From contig OY759214.1 in assembly GCA_963662175.1 (NCBI GenBank), forward strand, positions 80,674,037-80,738,036: 64,000 bases of DNA, written 5' to 3'. The position numbers were made by a program, and so were the translations under genes. This DNA comes from Aradus depressus (Eukaryota > Arthropoda > Insecta > Hemiptera > Aradidae). The notes beneath the pieces are model-generated. The model made no database searches. It was given only the letters and a program-made list of their open reading frames with translations, and was not told the DNA's origin. The first letter of the stretch is position 1. Every line of letters starts with the position of its first letter. Positions 19,641 to 30,980 of the stretch are shown here, in pieces.

Positions 19641-20391
19641 CGTGTTTTGTTTTTTTACTCATTTGTTTTAAAAGAAATTTGCTTTTTATAGAAAAATAAA
19701 TATAATTAATTTTTCAATATTATTAATTTAATCATTTCAGTATGTGTATTTTTTTTATACATCACTATATATACATTAAAAAGTGAATAGAAGAATGTTT
19801 ATCGTCTGAGAATTAAGAAGGGTAGGAGAGGGTAGAAATGGACTTTCTTCAGCATTAGTGGAAGTATCGCGTGTGGCTGGGGATTGATTTGAAAATAAGA
19901 AGGCGAGAAGCGTCACAACGGCAACAGTATTAGGTCATTTAGCCCGGGTTAGTACATTTCAATAGGCCAACCAAATAGACACTAACAACTATTTGGGTCT
20001 GAAAAGAAATTTTATTCTGAGACCGAGGTCCCCTAAGAATAAATACATAGAGTCAAAAATATAAGGAAACAATGAAATAAAGTAACAGTATGCCCTAAAA
20101 AGAAATAAATTCAATAGTAAATAAATTAGTGATACAGTGGAAAAAAACTTGACAATAATAGATGTAGATAAATAAAAAATTAACATGAACAGCTTAATTA
20201 TGAAGATGAAAAGAATCTATATAAATAGAAGAATGTACATAATAAGAGCATAATACAATGATGGTTAACTATAAAAGAGAAGGAAGGATGTCCAGAAAAT
20301 GTTGAAATAAAATTAATTTTAGATTGTAGGGACTAAACAGAAAAAGTGTGAAGAGAAAGAAAAATAATAATAATACAATAATTTTTTTTTT
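19641..20391. other. Unassigned AT-rich sequence
   Basis: No supported feature. Confidence 0.3.
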
Positions 20392-21122
20392 GTTGTCTTT
20401 ATTTATAAAGATACAACAGTTGCTAGGGTGCAACAACCAGCATAATGATGGTATTGATATGTTGGCGTGAAGGGCATGTGAGAGGAAGCCCACTCAGTCG
20501 TAGGTCCTCGGGACGAAAATTTATCTTAATTATTAGGACAAGAACAGAAATAAATAAATAAGTAAATAAATAAATAAAAAGGAATTGAAAGACAATTTTG
20601 ATGGTTGGGTAAGAGAGATGAGAAAAGTGAAGGAAAATAATGTAAAAAATGAAAAAAATTTAAGAACGAATATGAGTCGCGGTTCAATCTTCTCTTCAAC
20701 CTTCGTGTGGGGTTTTGTGGTAAGTGTTGTGAAGATAAAGTCCGTATTTCTGGGTTTGTATGTGTGTAAAGTTTTCTAAGAAACCGTGTAAGTAGCTTGA
20801 ATTGTTTCGGGTACTGTGTGTATCATAAGATCGTTATGAAGTGTTCTGTTGTTTATGTATGGGGGGCACTGGGTTATCAGTCTGAGGATTTTTGACTGAA
20901 ACGCCTGAATTCGTTTGATGTTGGATGTTTTTGCTGAACTGTATATCTGTGATCCGTATGTCCATAATGGTCCAAGTAAGTAAGTGTAACAGTTCCGTTT
21001 TTGTGTCATGTCTAATTTTGATCGTCTATTTAGAAGTCCGTAGAGTATTTTGAGTCGACGGTTCAGCGTGTTTCGTGTGAGACGTGTGTGAGGGTTCCAT
21101 GTCCATCTTCAATTTAATGTCG
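20392..21122 (-). pseudogene. 5'-truncated Jockey LINE: RT C-terminus plus 3' UTR
   Basis: Minus strand: LNRRLKILYGLLNRRSKLDM, then LGPLWTYGSQIY and SNIKRIQAFQSKILRLI, ending at a stop at 20776. This is the end of the RT region of Jockey-clade LINEs ('WTYG...S..NI.RIQ.FQSK.LR'). About 380 bp of 3' UTR follow, ending 'gatacaac...gacaacaaaaaaaaa'. Truncated upstream at ~21122. It is the same family as 30981-31493 and possibly the same clade as the element at 1-3248. Confidence 0.85.
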
Positions 21123-21289
21123 GTCCTAAAAAAAGAAATAAATGATAAAAATATATAAATATGTAAAATGAACAAAGTAGGCATAATATTTATTATAATA
21201 AAATAATTTAGGAAATATGGGAAAATAAAATACGATTAAGAATAAAAAATGGGATAAGTAAATAACTTAAATAATTAGAGATTTGATGT

Positions 21290-21510
21290 TGACGAATGCG
21301 AAAATAGAGAGATGAAGATCTAATCAAAGGGATAGTTTAACGAAGAGGAATTGGAATAGTGAGGATTTGAAGGAAGCCACGGAAGGAGAGTGACGGATTG
21401 GGGGAGGCAAGGAGTTCCAAAGAGAGGAGGCCTGACAAGGAACGAGGTGCGATGTGAGGATGAAGTCTGAAGGATGGGATCTGGAGTTCCTCTGGTGAAC
21501 GGAGGAAAGG
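21290..21510 (-). pseudogene. LINE RT C-terminal tail fragment
   Basis: A minus-strand frame reads SSLWNSLPPPIRHSPSVASF and FKSSLFQFLF before a stop. '(L/F)WN(S/R)LP...S...FK' is the classic end of non-LTR RT proteins. A different frame gives the longest open stretch but not the family match. Confidence 0.65.
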
Positions 21511-21622
21511 AGTTCTATCTACGAAATAAAACGCACTCTGAAAGGGATTCGAACTTGCAAACCATGGTGAGACCACGCGACCATAGTTCTACGCTCTAGC
21601 CCGCACGGCCACCACGGTCCCT
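21511..21622 (-). repeat. SINE-A fragment (head and B-box)
   Basis: Contains 'gggattcgaacttgcaaacc', 'gtgagaccacgcgacca', 'tagcccgcacggcc'. The 3' body and tail are missing. Confidence 0.8.
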
Positions 21623-22339
21623 AATACTGGTTGATGTATATAATTTATAAGCTATTTCGATGTATAAAATTTTGTGACGTATCCACTTACCATGTTATGG
21701 TTTCACGGAAATTATTATTATTATTATTATTTCAGGTAATGACCAAATTCTTCTTCTGCAAATTTCCAAGAAACTGCAGGATATTTTAATTACCTTTGAG
21801 TTTTCAACTCATAAATTATGTTTTATTAATGCTGATTATAACGTGGGTTCAGAGGGTACAAAAGAGGTTGGAAATAGTTGGTCTATATTTTATATTAGCA
21901 GGGGAGGCTATTAAATATAGAGGATGACCCGGTTTAAATCACCCCGGTTTCGTCTCTTTGTCCTCGCTTTCGGAGGTGGTCCTTGGTTCTTTGCCGATTC
22001 TCTGCCAGAAACCGGCCCAACCTAGTATTTATAGTGAGCCCCCAAACTTCCCCCAAAGTCTGACCTATCATATATTTTAAAATTAACATTTATCAATTAA
22101 CCTATCACGGAAAGATATCTATAATCGATAGTCTGTTGTCAGATCCAGACAATAAAAAAAAAAAGGATGATGTCTATGGAGGGGATTTATTAATAATTAT
22201 TCTTCCAGGGAAGCCTTTTTTCACGGACGTATTAAATAAATTATTCTTAAATATCAGATTCTCAACTGTGGAAACATGAAAACGAAAACCATTAAATATT
22301 TAATGCACTTTCGATGAGGGTTGACTTCCGAATTTAACA
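21623..22339. other. Unassigned sequence
   Basis: A GC-rich patch lies at 21920-22060 ('accccggtttcgtctctt'). No frame, TIR or family match seen. Confidence 0.3.
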
Positions 22340-22680
22340 TTATCCAATCCCTTCAATTCATAAGTCTCCATACAATAATATTCTTTATTGGGTATGTCGC
22401 CGCAGGAGCACTTCCTTCTTCCATCCTCGCCACATGTCCTGCCCATTTCCACTTTTGTTGCAGCACCACATCCTTCACGTCCCGTACTCCTGTCTTTCTT
22501 CTTATTTCGGAGTTTCGTACTCTATTCTTCTTCTTAATTCCCAGCATGCTTCTCTCCATTGCTCTTTGAGTGACATCTAAGCGCCTCAGCACATCTTGGA
22601 AGAGAGCCCAGGTTTGGGAGCAGCTACACTTTTTGACAATCCTACCTATGTCACAACTTGACATGGAAAGCGAAACATTT
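22340..22680 (-). pseudogene. RTE-like LINE RT C-terminal fragment
   Basis: Minus frame 22664-22353 contains LDVTQRAMERSMLGI, NRVRNSEIRRKTGV and KWKWAGHVARM. This is the diagnostic 'TQ.AMER.MLG...R..IR..T...D......KW.WAGH.AR' end of RTE/craniofacial-protein-like LINEs. Truncated at both ends. Confidence 0.85.
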
Positions 22681-23117
22681 TAGGCTTTAGAGACGATATA
22701 AGGTTTCTTCTTGTTGTGAACAGTTTAAATTTCAAGTCAAACCTACTTGAAATAAGTACTTAAGTGTGTCACAACAAGTTAGCTAACTCTACACGGTACT
22801 TATCTAATGCGGCTAAGTATGTTCCTTCCTTACCACCAACCACGTAACTTCACTCCCTCTCTAAGCGGCTTTATCAAAGAAAAACAATTATTTCACAGAT
22901 ATTTTTTAGTTAATATTTTATGGTGTAGGAAATGTTTCTTTGATTTGAGACCAATTGTAACTTCAATAGACAAAATATGATTGAAAAACAACACTTAATT
23001 GGCCTTTTTACGTTTCTCGAGCTTTAACTAAATAAAATGGTTAATGTAAAAAAGAAAATGTTTAATGAACTCCGACTAGATTGCGCTAGTAGCGTGCTTG
23101 CTTACTGTGCATTATGA
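22681..23117. other. Unassigned sequence
   Basis: No supported feature. Confidence 0.3.
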
Positions 23118-23275
23118 GGTTTTCGTAGGTGAATAAACCTATGTAGACAAAATTTAGGACTCCCATAGTAGAGCCGGGCTCATGTCCAGCAGAGTGACAA
23201 AAGAGCGCTTTGGTAGTAGACGATGACCTGTAGTTAAAGCCTGTGCATGATTCATATTAACTAAATTATTTATTT
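23118..23275 (+). repeat. SINE-B 3' fragment
   Basis: 'ggactcccatagtagagccg', 'gctcatgtccagcagagtga', 'gagcgctttggtagtagacg', end 'gcatgattcatattaacta'. Confidence 0.8.
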
Positions 23276-23429
23276 TCAGCAAAATTCTCGAAGGGAAGGA
23301 ATAGTTAACAATACTTCTAAACTTAAGGCTTCAGAAAGTCAAGGTAATAAATATTCGAATGTCAATGAGCGCATTCGATAAAAAGTTGAAAGTACAAGGA
23401 CACCAAGTCGTATTATTACTTTATTATAT

Positions 23430-24245
23430 CTAATAGTATAAGCAAGTATTGTAATTGTGCGAAAATCCGAGATCGAGGTTTCAATTGATTTTCATGTTTC
23501 AAGGTCCCCTAAATATGTTCTGACCACTTTCACGATGATCGTTGTCTGCTCTCGACCGCAAAAACAATTGTAGCTATGAACTTGAAATTTGGAATGAAGG
23601 GCTTACATGTTTCAACTTAGGTCTCATTGGATTTTGGCTGAAATCTAAAGATAATTGAGACCACTTTCCCTTGGGAGTTTACACAGTTACAAGATGCAGC
23701 TTATGTTTATGACCTTATCAAAAATCTTTTCAAGTTATAGTTGTACAGAATATTAAAATACATAATTTATAAAAAATATTATTTTTTATAGGTCGTCCGG
23801 TTTCCGAGATACATGCCGAAAACCATCTTGAAATGGACCTAGTTTTAAAACGCCTATTTTTAGAAGTTTCCTTGATTTATCCGACATCGGTTACTCCTAT
23901 CTAAAAATTGGTTCTTACTAAAAATGTTTTAAAAAAAAGTAATAAAGAGGTATCAACAATATATTTTATTTATACCACAAAATACTAGTAGTTTTGAATC
24001 ACATATTTTCAGACTTTTCCTTGATTTACCCGAAGATGATTAGTCCTATAGAAAAATTGATTTTTATCAAAATTGTTCCTTTTAAAATTTTCAATCGCTA
24101 ATAAACCCTCAGATTTGAGATTGAGAGGTTCAATACGACAAAAGTTATAGCGCCCCGAAGAATGTAAACTAAATGTATGTAAGGAATATATCGTAAGCAA
24201 TTTTTTTATCGTAACTCATAGCAACGAACTTTAAAATATGGTTTA
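23430..24245 (+). repeat. Repeat C, long copy
   Basis: Shares ordered blocks with 29105-30365 (-), 36690-37360 (-), 37955-38345 (+) and 43985-44245 (+): 'aagcaagtattgtaattgtg', 'tttcaaggtccc', 'aattgtagctatgaac', 'ttggaatgaaggg', 'ggtcgtccggtttccgag', 'ccttgatttatcc', 'agatttgagattgagagg'. No frame, TIR or tail could be defined. Confidence 0.75.
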
Positions 24246-24319
24246 TTTTATTATTGTAATTTTTTTTTCTCCTCTTGGCCTGATGTTCCGTGCATATTGG
24301 TCATAAAAAATTATTGTCA

Positions 24320-24460
24320 TTAATTTTATTGAATATTGTCTATTCCAAATACTACCGGTTTCAGCATTATACCAATGTCAGATCTCAAGATCTTCTTAAC
24401 TAAATCTGACAGTGCTGGTAGTTTTTGTTTAGATGTTTTTGTGGAATAGATAACATTTAA
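24320..24460 (-). repeat. Penelope-type terminal piece
   Basis: Minus strand: 'gatctgacattggtataat' then 'gctgaaaccggtag', a CTGA...stem...GAAAC arrangement similar to the hammerhead-like cores elsewhere, with 'ctgacagtgctggtag'-related sequence on the other side. Decayed. Confidence 0.4.
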
Positions 24461-24775
24461 AAAAAAAATATTATTATTATTTATGCTCATTCACATTCCA
24501 ATCTTTACTACCTTGAGTTTCTGAATATAACCTTAACATTAGCCGTATGATTAATAATTAATAATTATTATTGATTGTTGTAGATAGGATAAAGTCAATA
24601 AGCTTTTAATAAAAGGAAAATTGTGTGATTTTGCAAAATAAGTTACATTATCTGGGCAGTTAATTTTATCATTAATTTAAAGGGGGATCGTTATAATAAT
24701 TTTACATTATCTTGGTGACATATTGTAGTGACTTTTAACTGGCTTATAGGATGACAGTTGCTTATAATAAATCTG

Positions 24776-25034
24776 TTATAAAATATAAGAGGTTTGGTGG
24801 GGGACAGGGGAGGGGATGGCCTCTAGAGATGGGGAGGGGATATTACAGGATGGTGGGTGATCCTGTAGCAAGCTGGAGACCTGTTGGATAATTGGGTACT
24901 TTGTCATTATTAATGAGAGGAGCACCGGGGCTCCAGGAGGTACCAGGAGTTCCAGCTGTACATCATCCATGGTCACTGGAACCCCTGTCACTCTATCTCC
25001 CTCCATAATATGCACTTTGTACTCATGCAGTCAG
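24776..25034 (-). CDS. Unassigned 79-aa coding-like frame
   Basis: From ATG at 25015 to a stop at 24776: EGDRVTGVPVTMDDVQLELL, then VPPGAPVLLSLIMTKYPIIQ and a Pro/Ser-rich end. GC-rich and balanced in an AT-rich setting, so it may be an exon or an element gene relic. An in-frame stop lies just upstream (25032-25034). No clear splice pair and no family recognised. Confidence 0.3.
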
Positions 25035-25057
25035 GAGCTTTGCCAAGTGCATCCCTT

Positions 25058-25160
25058 CTATAATAATAATATTTATTTCCGTCAAATTATAGCATGGCAA
25101 TAGGATACGTCTTAAAAATGTATACATTAAGATAACATAAATTAGATATATGTTGTTAGT
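25058..25160 (-). mobile_element. LINE 3' terminus with TAATAA tail
   Basis: Same end as 17562 and 7990: 'taataataatatttatttcc', 'gcaataggatacgtct', 'acattaagataacataaatt'. Confidence 0.65.
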
Positions 25161-25208
25161 TAGTTTAACTGCGAGGTCATATCGCCTATAACCGGAGCGC
25201 TCTTTCGT

Positions 25209-25819
25209 ATAAAGCAGGCCCCACACTATCAATCCGCTTGATCAAAACAGCGCGTCCAGCTGATTGTCAAGCGCTTCAAGCAGCCTTGGGGCGCATCAAG
25301 CATCCCATCAATCTTTTCATCAACACTCATTTGTAGCGGAGTTTTCGACTAGTGAACTGCTCCTCCTGGACTGTAGTGAATCGGTGCTGTGTAGATACCA
25401 TGGTTTCGAATCAGGATTTGGGGTTTCTCATCTTGACACTTGTTCTCTAGCGGAAAAAAAAGATCCAGAGGAAACCTAATAGTCCTTACTTTTAACTCCG
25501 GACAATCACGATATATATCAATGAGGAGGCTAATAAATTCTCGATCGGCATTATTATCTACGACGTCCGAACCTTCGAAAGCGAGCGGGCGACCCTCCAT
25601 CGTTGGTGTCGAGCAGGTGACTGACGCAATGCATGATCGAAATTGCTCTAGACTATCAAGCGCTCCGCCCAGCCGCTTGAATCATTCAAACTTTCCATCA
25701 ATCACCGTCAAGGCTTGACTCAAGCGTAAAACGGGTTCCTAGATTATCAATCAAGCTTGACATCATCGCTTGACGCGCTGTTTTGATCAAGCGGATTGAT
25801 AGTGTAGGGCCTGCTTGAA
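25209..25819. mobile_element. MITE (611 bp) with ~42-bp TIRs and 10-bp target duplication
   Basis: TIRs: AAGCAGGCCCCACACTATCA at 25212 onward and its complement at the right end (...tgatagtgtagggcctgctt), continuing inward through 'atccgcttgatcaaaacagc'. GCTCTTTCGT precedes (25199-25208) and follows (25820-25829). A 9-10-bp duplication with long TIRs recalls Mutator-like insertion, but no transposase is present, so the superfamily is open. Confidence 0.88.
25349..25600 (-). CDS. Partial frame inside the MITE, possibly MADF-like
   Basis: 83 codons. The segment NADREFISLLIDIYRDCPEL resembles the first helix of MADF/Myb-SANT-like DNA-binding domains ('FI..Y...P.LW'). The rest (PLDLFFPLENKC...) does not continue the domain. 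It may be a relic of the parent transposon's second protein. Weak. Confidence 0.25.
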   Translation of the reverse strand: MEGRPLAFEGSDVVDNNADREFISLLIDIYRDCPELKVRTIRFPLDLFFPLENKCQDEKPQILIRNHGIYTAPIHYSPGGAVH

Positions 25820-25899
25820 GCTCTTTCGTCACTCTGGTGGACATGAGGCGAACTCTACTACGGGAGTCCTAAATTTTGCCTACCCTAAATTTTTTTGAG

Positions 25900-26575
25900 T
25901 TGAGTCCTTCCTCTAATTCTCCCATTCGTTCAAGTGATTCTGCTGAAAATTAACGAAAGATTTCGAATCTATATATGAAATTTTGTGTCGATATATTCAT
26001 TATATCGGTAGTTATTAGAGTTTTTATGTTAAGTCTCCCCCCTAATCCCCCTCAACCCTTTGTTCGACTTGGCTGAAAAACAATAGGTGTTTTCGTTAGT
26101 GTGTTTTGGGTATACATATAAAATTTTGTATCGATACATTAATTCTATCGGCAGTTATTGTGCTCACAGACTTTTTTTTTTTTTTTTGCATATTTATAAT
26201 CTAGAGATCAGAAAACTCAAAATTCCGTTGAAAACCGTATCGAATTTTTGACCGATTACATAACTTTCCCTATTCTTCGTATAGCTGGGGGGTGTAAAAT
26301 ATCTGTCTGTGTATTGAGTGAATGTATCGAGACGAAATTTTATATTGAATGAATGTATTGAGACGAAATTTTATATGTGAGTACAGAACACTATAAGGAC
26401 AAAATCTATAGATTTTCAGCCAAGTTGATCAAAGGATAGAGGGGGATTAGGGGGGTGGCTTAACTCAAAAACTGGAATAACTGCCGTTGTAATGAATGCA
26501 TCGTCACAAAATTTCATATGTGAGTTTAAAACCCCATAAGGATGACACTTATTAATTCAACCGACTTTTTTTTTT
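25900..26575. repeat. Repeat A tail-to-tail pair
   Basis: 25900-26295 (+) runs through 'aaattttgtgtcgatatatt', 'ggtagttattagagtttt', 'gaccgattacataactttcc', 'tagctggggggtgtaaaat'. 26296-26575 then reads in the opposite sense ('tgtctgtgtattgagtgaat', 'ataactgccgttgtaatgaa', 'aaggatgacacttatt'). Confidence 0.72.
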
Positions 26576-27217
26576 TTCTCTAAATTTGAGAATATTTCTT
26601 CCCTTTCAGTTAGCTTCCATAATTGTCAATTTACTGAAATAATTTGCTATTTGATAATATTGACACTGATTATAAAATACAAATTTCATTTTGTTTACAA
26701 TTGAATTTCCACCTCTGAATGAGAGGGAGTGAAAAACCTAATGCACACATTAAATTTGCCCAGCTGGGAGGGAGCAAGGGAGACTTGGGGTGGGGGATGG
26801 GTAGTTAATTCGTCCGATTTTCAATCAAAACTAAGTTAATTATTTAGGAAAATTGACCGGTTCCCCTGATGATCAATCAGCCCTGTGCAAAGAGAGGCTG
26901 CCTAATTAAATCGAATTGACTATTTTATTTTCCCACATGCGGTGCCTCTCTAAAAGGGAAATAGGGCTTGCAAGGCCGTAGGCAAAGAGGGGGGGATTTG
27001 AACCATTGCAAGCCCCCTTCTCCCTTCAGTACAACCGAGGAAGCACTAAAAAAAGCGCATGCACTGCCTTAGAAGACAATATGTTATCTTGCATTTCGCA
27101 GGTGATTTCGTTGAAAATGTTTTCAAATCATTTAAAACAGAGAATTATTGTATTATTGATTTTTCGTTTCAATAAACGTTTCAAAAACTGAGAATAGATA
27201 TAAGCATAAATCCTTCT
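26576..27217. other. Unassigned, mixed-composition sequence
   Basis: No family match. Two G-rich patches (26755-26810 and 26980-27000) flank a unique-looking block. The 61-codon frame 27006-27191 (+) has no recognisable domain. Confidence 0.3.
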
Positions 27218-27430
27218 TCATTCTCCAGTTTGAATATTTATGGCATATTTCCAAAATTTGAGAGATTTCTTGTTCTTGTCACAAATCACACAATGTGGGT
27301 CAGTGGAACACAATCTGATGAATCCACAAATCATCGAGAGCCCATCATAAGAGAGGGATCTGATTAATATGACACTGGCCAAGTCATGGAGATGTTTCAT
27401 TTTCACATCCAGGAGGTAGGAACTGAGTCA
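27218..27430 (-). CDS. Unassigned 62-71-aa frame, possible terminal exon
   Basis: Open from a stop at ~27430 to a stop at 27218: SSYLLDVKMKHLHDLASVIL, then SYDGLSMICGFIRLCST, CVICDKNKKSLKFW. It contains no element signature and is not in any repeat family seen here. A single C-x2-C is present. Could be an exon; no clear acceptor identified. Confidence 0.25.
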
Positions 27431-27507
27431 TTGCAATCCTGCCATTGAAGTCGTGCCCCAAAATTGCATTCTGAGGCTAATTAATACGGTACCGTCTATA
27501 AATTACG

Positions 27508-27722
27508 CTTCCTCATAGGGAAAATTATTTAATCCGTTAGGATGTTAGGGAAAGTTATGTAATCCGTTAGGATGTTAGGAAAAGTTATGTAATCCGTCAG
27601 GATGTTAGGGAAAGTTATGTAATCCTTCAGGATGTTAGGGAAAGTTATGTAATCCTTCAGGATGTTAGGGAAAGTTATGTAATCCGTCAGGATGTTAGGG
27701 AAAGTTATGTAAATCGTCAGAA
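27508..27722 (-). repeat. 30-bp minisatellite, about 7 copies, grown from Repeat A
   Basis: 'ggaaagttatgtaatccgtc' repeats every 30 bp ('...aggatgttag'), with small changes (ccgtt, ccgtc, ccttc). The unit is the Repeat A terminal sentence 'gaagttatgtaatcggtca' plus linker, and Repeat A continues in the same sense at 27730. Confidence 0.9.
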
Positions 27723-27729
27723 TGTTGAA

Positions 27730-28200
27730 TTTTTATCGGAATTCTTCTTGTGAGCAGGATAACTCCGGGTAGAATGAATGTATTGACACGGTCGACGCCT
27801 AGTAATTTTCAGTCATATCGGCTAAAAGGGAGGGGAGAATTAGGGGGAGTTTAACACAAAAGCTCTAATAACTGCCGAGGTAATGAATGTGTTGATAGAA
27901 CTTTCAGTATGTGTTCCTAAAACCCCATAGGGACGACACCTAGCAATTTTCATCCATATGGGTTCAAAGAAAAAAGGGGAATTCGGGAGGGCTTAAGACA
28001 AAAACTGTAATAACTGCCGAAGTAATGAATGTATTGAGAAGAAATTTTATATGTAAATTCAAAACTCCATAAGGACGACACTTATTAATTTTCCGCGAAA
28101 TCCGCCAAAGGAAAGAAAGGGATCAGAACAGAGAGGCTCAAATGATAAACCCTAATAACTGCCAAAGTAATGAAAAATAAATCGACTCTATGTTTAGTAT
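27730..28200 (-). repeat. Repeat A, long internal copy
   Basis: 'aactccgggtagaatgaatg', 'ttttcagtcatatcggctaa', 'ctctaataactgccgaggta', 'aaccccataggga', then a second round 'aataactgccgaagtaatga'. The internal sentence is present about three times, so the element itself is built of subrepeats. Confidence 0.75.
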
Positions 28201-28821
28201 GAGGATTCAGAAGTTCCTGTGTAAGCCACCTTTTTTTAGTCAAAACGACCGATTGGTTTTAATGGGAACGCGAAACATTAATTGATTAATTCGCGCTGGG
28301 GTATTAAATTGCCGGTAACTTATTTTTCTTAATAACCTGTTACTAAATAATTTTTTTGAATTTTTAAAAATCATTTCATGGAGGGCGGTTTAAGGGCTAT
28401 TATAAAACTGAATTCAGCTGTACTTTTTTAATAATATTAATGTTTGAGTATAATGGCCTTAACGATATATTTCAAAAAAAATTTTGTGAGTGTTTGAAAA
28501 ATAAATATTCACTTATACCAGTATGTATTTTTTGAGGTATTATGTTGAAGTTTTTGATGAATAGGACTTAAAAAAATATATTATATATATAATACAAAGC
28601 AATAACAACAAAATGTCAGTATAAAGAATATACATTAATGGTGGTGATAGCCTTGAAATGGTATAGAAAATAGCGACCTTGGCAACCTCTGGATATTACT
28701 TTGATAAAACTGTGTAAAATGTCTTAAAAGAAAATTCCGTCGGCAAAAACAAATTTTACTGATAATAGATATCAGAAAAAAATAAAAATAAATACAAATA
28801 AAGTCAGTTAGAAAAATTTGA
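28201..28821. other. AT-rich unassigned sequence
   Basis: A short Repeat A remnant may extend to ~28260. The rest has no supported feature. The 65-codon minus frame 28635-28832 is Phe/Ile-rich and unconvincing. Confidence 0.3.
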
Positions 28822-29038
28822 GATGTGGCCATTATAGGACTCTATACCAACCACGCTTACATCACTCACGCTCCCTTCACTTCTCAAAATCATTCATTTT
28901 GTTTCTTTGCACAGCATATTCTTGAGATTAGACAATCTTTTACCCAGTAATGCCAGTAAGAAATAATTTTCAGAAGGGGAAGGGGGAGAGAGACTGATCT
29001 GTAAGTGTTGGTATAAGAATGTCCGTTCTGGCCACATC
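28822..29038. mobile_element. MITE-T (about 217 bp)
   Basis: Inverted ends GATGTGGCC...: left 'gatgtggccattatagga', 'ctctataccaaccacgctta'. The right end is complementary to 'gatgtggccagaacggaca', 'ttcttataccaacacttac'. Related copies at 36424-36598 and 32540-32850. No coding. Target duplication not clear. Confidence 0.7.
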
Positions 29039-29070
29039 ACTTATACTTTATTTTTTTCTTCATTTTATCA

Positions 29071-29099
29071 TTTAAAAAAAAAAAAAAAAAAAAAAAAAA
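29071..29099. repeat. Poly-A tract
   Basis: About 28 consecutive A. It may be the tail of a retroposed copy; no body could be assigned. Confidence 0.8.
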
Positions 29100-29104
29100 C
29101 TATA

Positions 29105-30365
29105 ATAAAACCATATTTTGAAGTTCGTTATTATGACTGACGATTTAAACATTACTTATAGTTACATATATTCCTTATAGACATTTAGTTTACTTTCTTC
29201 GTGCCGCTATAACTTTTGTCGTACATACTACGTATGATCCCATCTCAAATCTGAGGATTTTAGGCAATTGAAAATTTTATACGAAACATTTTCGGTTAGA
29301 ATCACTTTTTCGATAGGACTAACTCTTTTCAGATAAATCAAGGAAACATCTAAAAATATGTGTTTCAAAAGTAGATTTCAGGACGGTTTTTGGTATGGAT
29401 CTCGAAAACCAGACGAACTGCGAAAAATTGTATTTCATGAAAAATATGTAATTTAGATTCTTTGTCAAACCTCTTTATATATTCTCAACTAGTTTCGCCG
29501 TGTTAAGGCATTATCAAGAGTCACTTATAAACTGACAGAATTAGTTGACAGGGTAGAAAGTACAATTATGGAGGTTTTTTTTTAGGTAATGACGGGGAAT
29601 CCCTTGTTTTTGTTACTCTATACATTCCAATAAACAGATATTTATAACATAATAATAAATATAAAATAAAAAAGAAAAAATATATATAAAATCTAATAAA
29701 GTGAATCTAACAGTAAAGTGTTGGTATTTATATAGGTATGTATGACTCATGAATTATATAAATGTAAAATATAATTTAAAGTGAATAAAAACAAATAGAA
29801 TTTAAAGGCAAATTAAAACATCATATGAAAATTATAGTATTCTCTAAATGTGAATTGGCAAAATATTCCTACAATCATCAGACTCTTAGCTACTTGATAT
29901 TTAAATTAAGAAGGGGGGAATGGTTCAGTTCTATTTGTTCATTTAGCATTACAATATCGTTATTTTTGTTCAGTTTATTTATTTCTACCGCTTCCAATAA
30001 ATTATATGTACTTTAGTTTTTTCTACAACTCTTACTTCAAAGATCTCTCATTAGGTCATAAACATAAGCAGTATCTTGTAAAATATAATTAAGCCCCAGA
30101 ATAAAGTGGTCTCAATTTTCATCTTATTTTGGCCAGGATTTAAGTTAACACATGAGATCCCTTCATTCCAAATTTCGATTTCATAGCTACAATAGTTTTT
30201 GCGGTAGAGAGGTCACAACTTTCCAATCACATACACACAGACAGACATCATCGCGAAAATGGTCAAAACGTATTCAGGGGACCTTGAAACGTAAAAATCC
30301 GTTGAAAACTCGATCTCAGAACTTCGCACGATTGCAATACTTCCTTAGACTTTAGGTATACTAAA
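29105..30365 (-). repeat. Repeat C, split by a Penelope-like element
   Basis: 29105-29450 and 30005-30365 are the two parts, reverse-complement of 23430-24245: 'ccatctcaaatctgagg', 'ttcgataggactaactct', 'gaaaaccagacgaactg', and after the insert 'ttttctacaactcttact', 'gaccttgaaacgtaaaaat'. Confidence 0.75.
29451..30004 (-). mobile_element. Penelope-like element, one inverted arm only
   Basis: Reverse-complement of the 41386-42504 copy from its right arm inward ('tttgtcaaacctctttata', 'ctagtttcgccgtgttaagg', 'gtcacttataaactgacag') to 'accgcttccaataaatta'. The other arm is absent. Inserted in Repeat C. Confidence 0.72.
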
Positions 30366-30797
30366 AATATCAATAATATATTGTATCTATTAGAATAGAT
30401 ATAGATAAATGGGTTGAACAGTTCAACTGTAATTAAGTTACAATTATAATTTATTTTCTGATTATATCCCGTGACGTTTGAGAAGTTGACATGCCTACCG
30501 TTGTCTAGCCAGGGGCATACTGATTTAGTGATGCTCGTCTCTGCTATTAATATCAGTCACGAGAAATCAATAGAAAAATAATTTGATAAACCACAGCACT
30601 ATTTTCGAATTAGGAGACCATTAGGAAAAACGTCAACTCTAATGAAGAAAATTTGTGGTTATTAATTCTTACTTATAATGAAGACACTGATTTTGTCAGT
30701 TCATGATTGTGTTATCTATTTAAAGAACAATATTACACACAGGCCTTTTGTCATTTTTTTCCGGGGATATTATATCCCCAATAATAATAGTAGTTAT
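30366..30797. other. Unassigned sequence
   Basis: No supported feature. Confidence 0.3.
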
Positions 30798-30980
30798 TAT
30801 GACTCATGCCCGGGCTTATCTACTAGGTCATATCGGCTAAAACCCGAGCGCTTTTTCATCACTCTAGTGGACATGAGCCCGACTCTATAATGGGAGTCCT
30901 TCATTTTGCCTAACATAAATTTTTATTCACCTAGTTCTTTAATCTGTAATACCTCACATTGTACAGGCTCGGGACCATCT
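30798..30980 (-). repeat. SINE-B 3' fragment
   Basis: 'atgactcatgcccgggctta', 'gtggacatgagcccgactc', 'gtacaggctcgggaccatc'. The tRNA-derived head is absent; it abuts the Jockey fragment. Confidence 0.82.

Larger units (their letters stand above)
25165..25890 (-). repeat. SINE-B 3' part, split by a MITE
   Basis: 25165-25208 ('actgcgaggtcatatcgcc', 'gagcgctctttcgt') and 25820-25890 ('gctctttcgtcactctggtg', 'gggagtcctaaattttgcct') are contiguous in intact copies. The MITE 25209-25819 duplicated gctctttcgt on insertion. Confidence 0.88.

Noticed and set aside
25264..25718. Plus-strand frames 25264-25479 and 25440-25718
   Set aside because: They read through MITE TIR sequence and oppose the slightly better minus frame; no domain.
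27508..27722. CRISPR-like array
   Set aside because: Units are contiguous 30-bp tandem repeats without unique spacers, in eukaryotic DNA.
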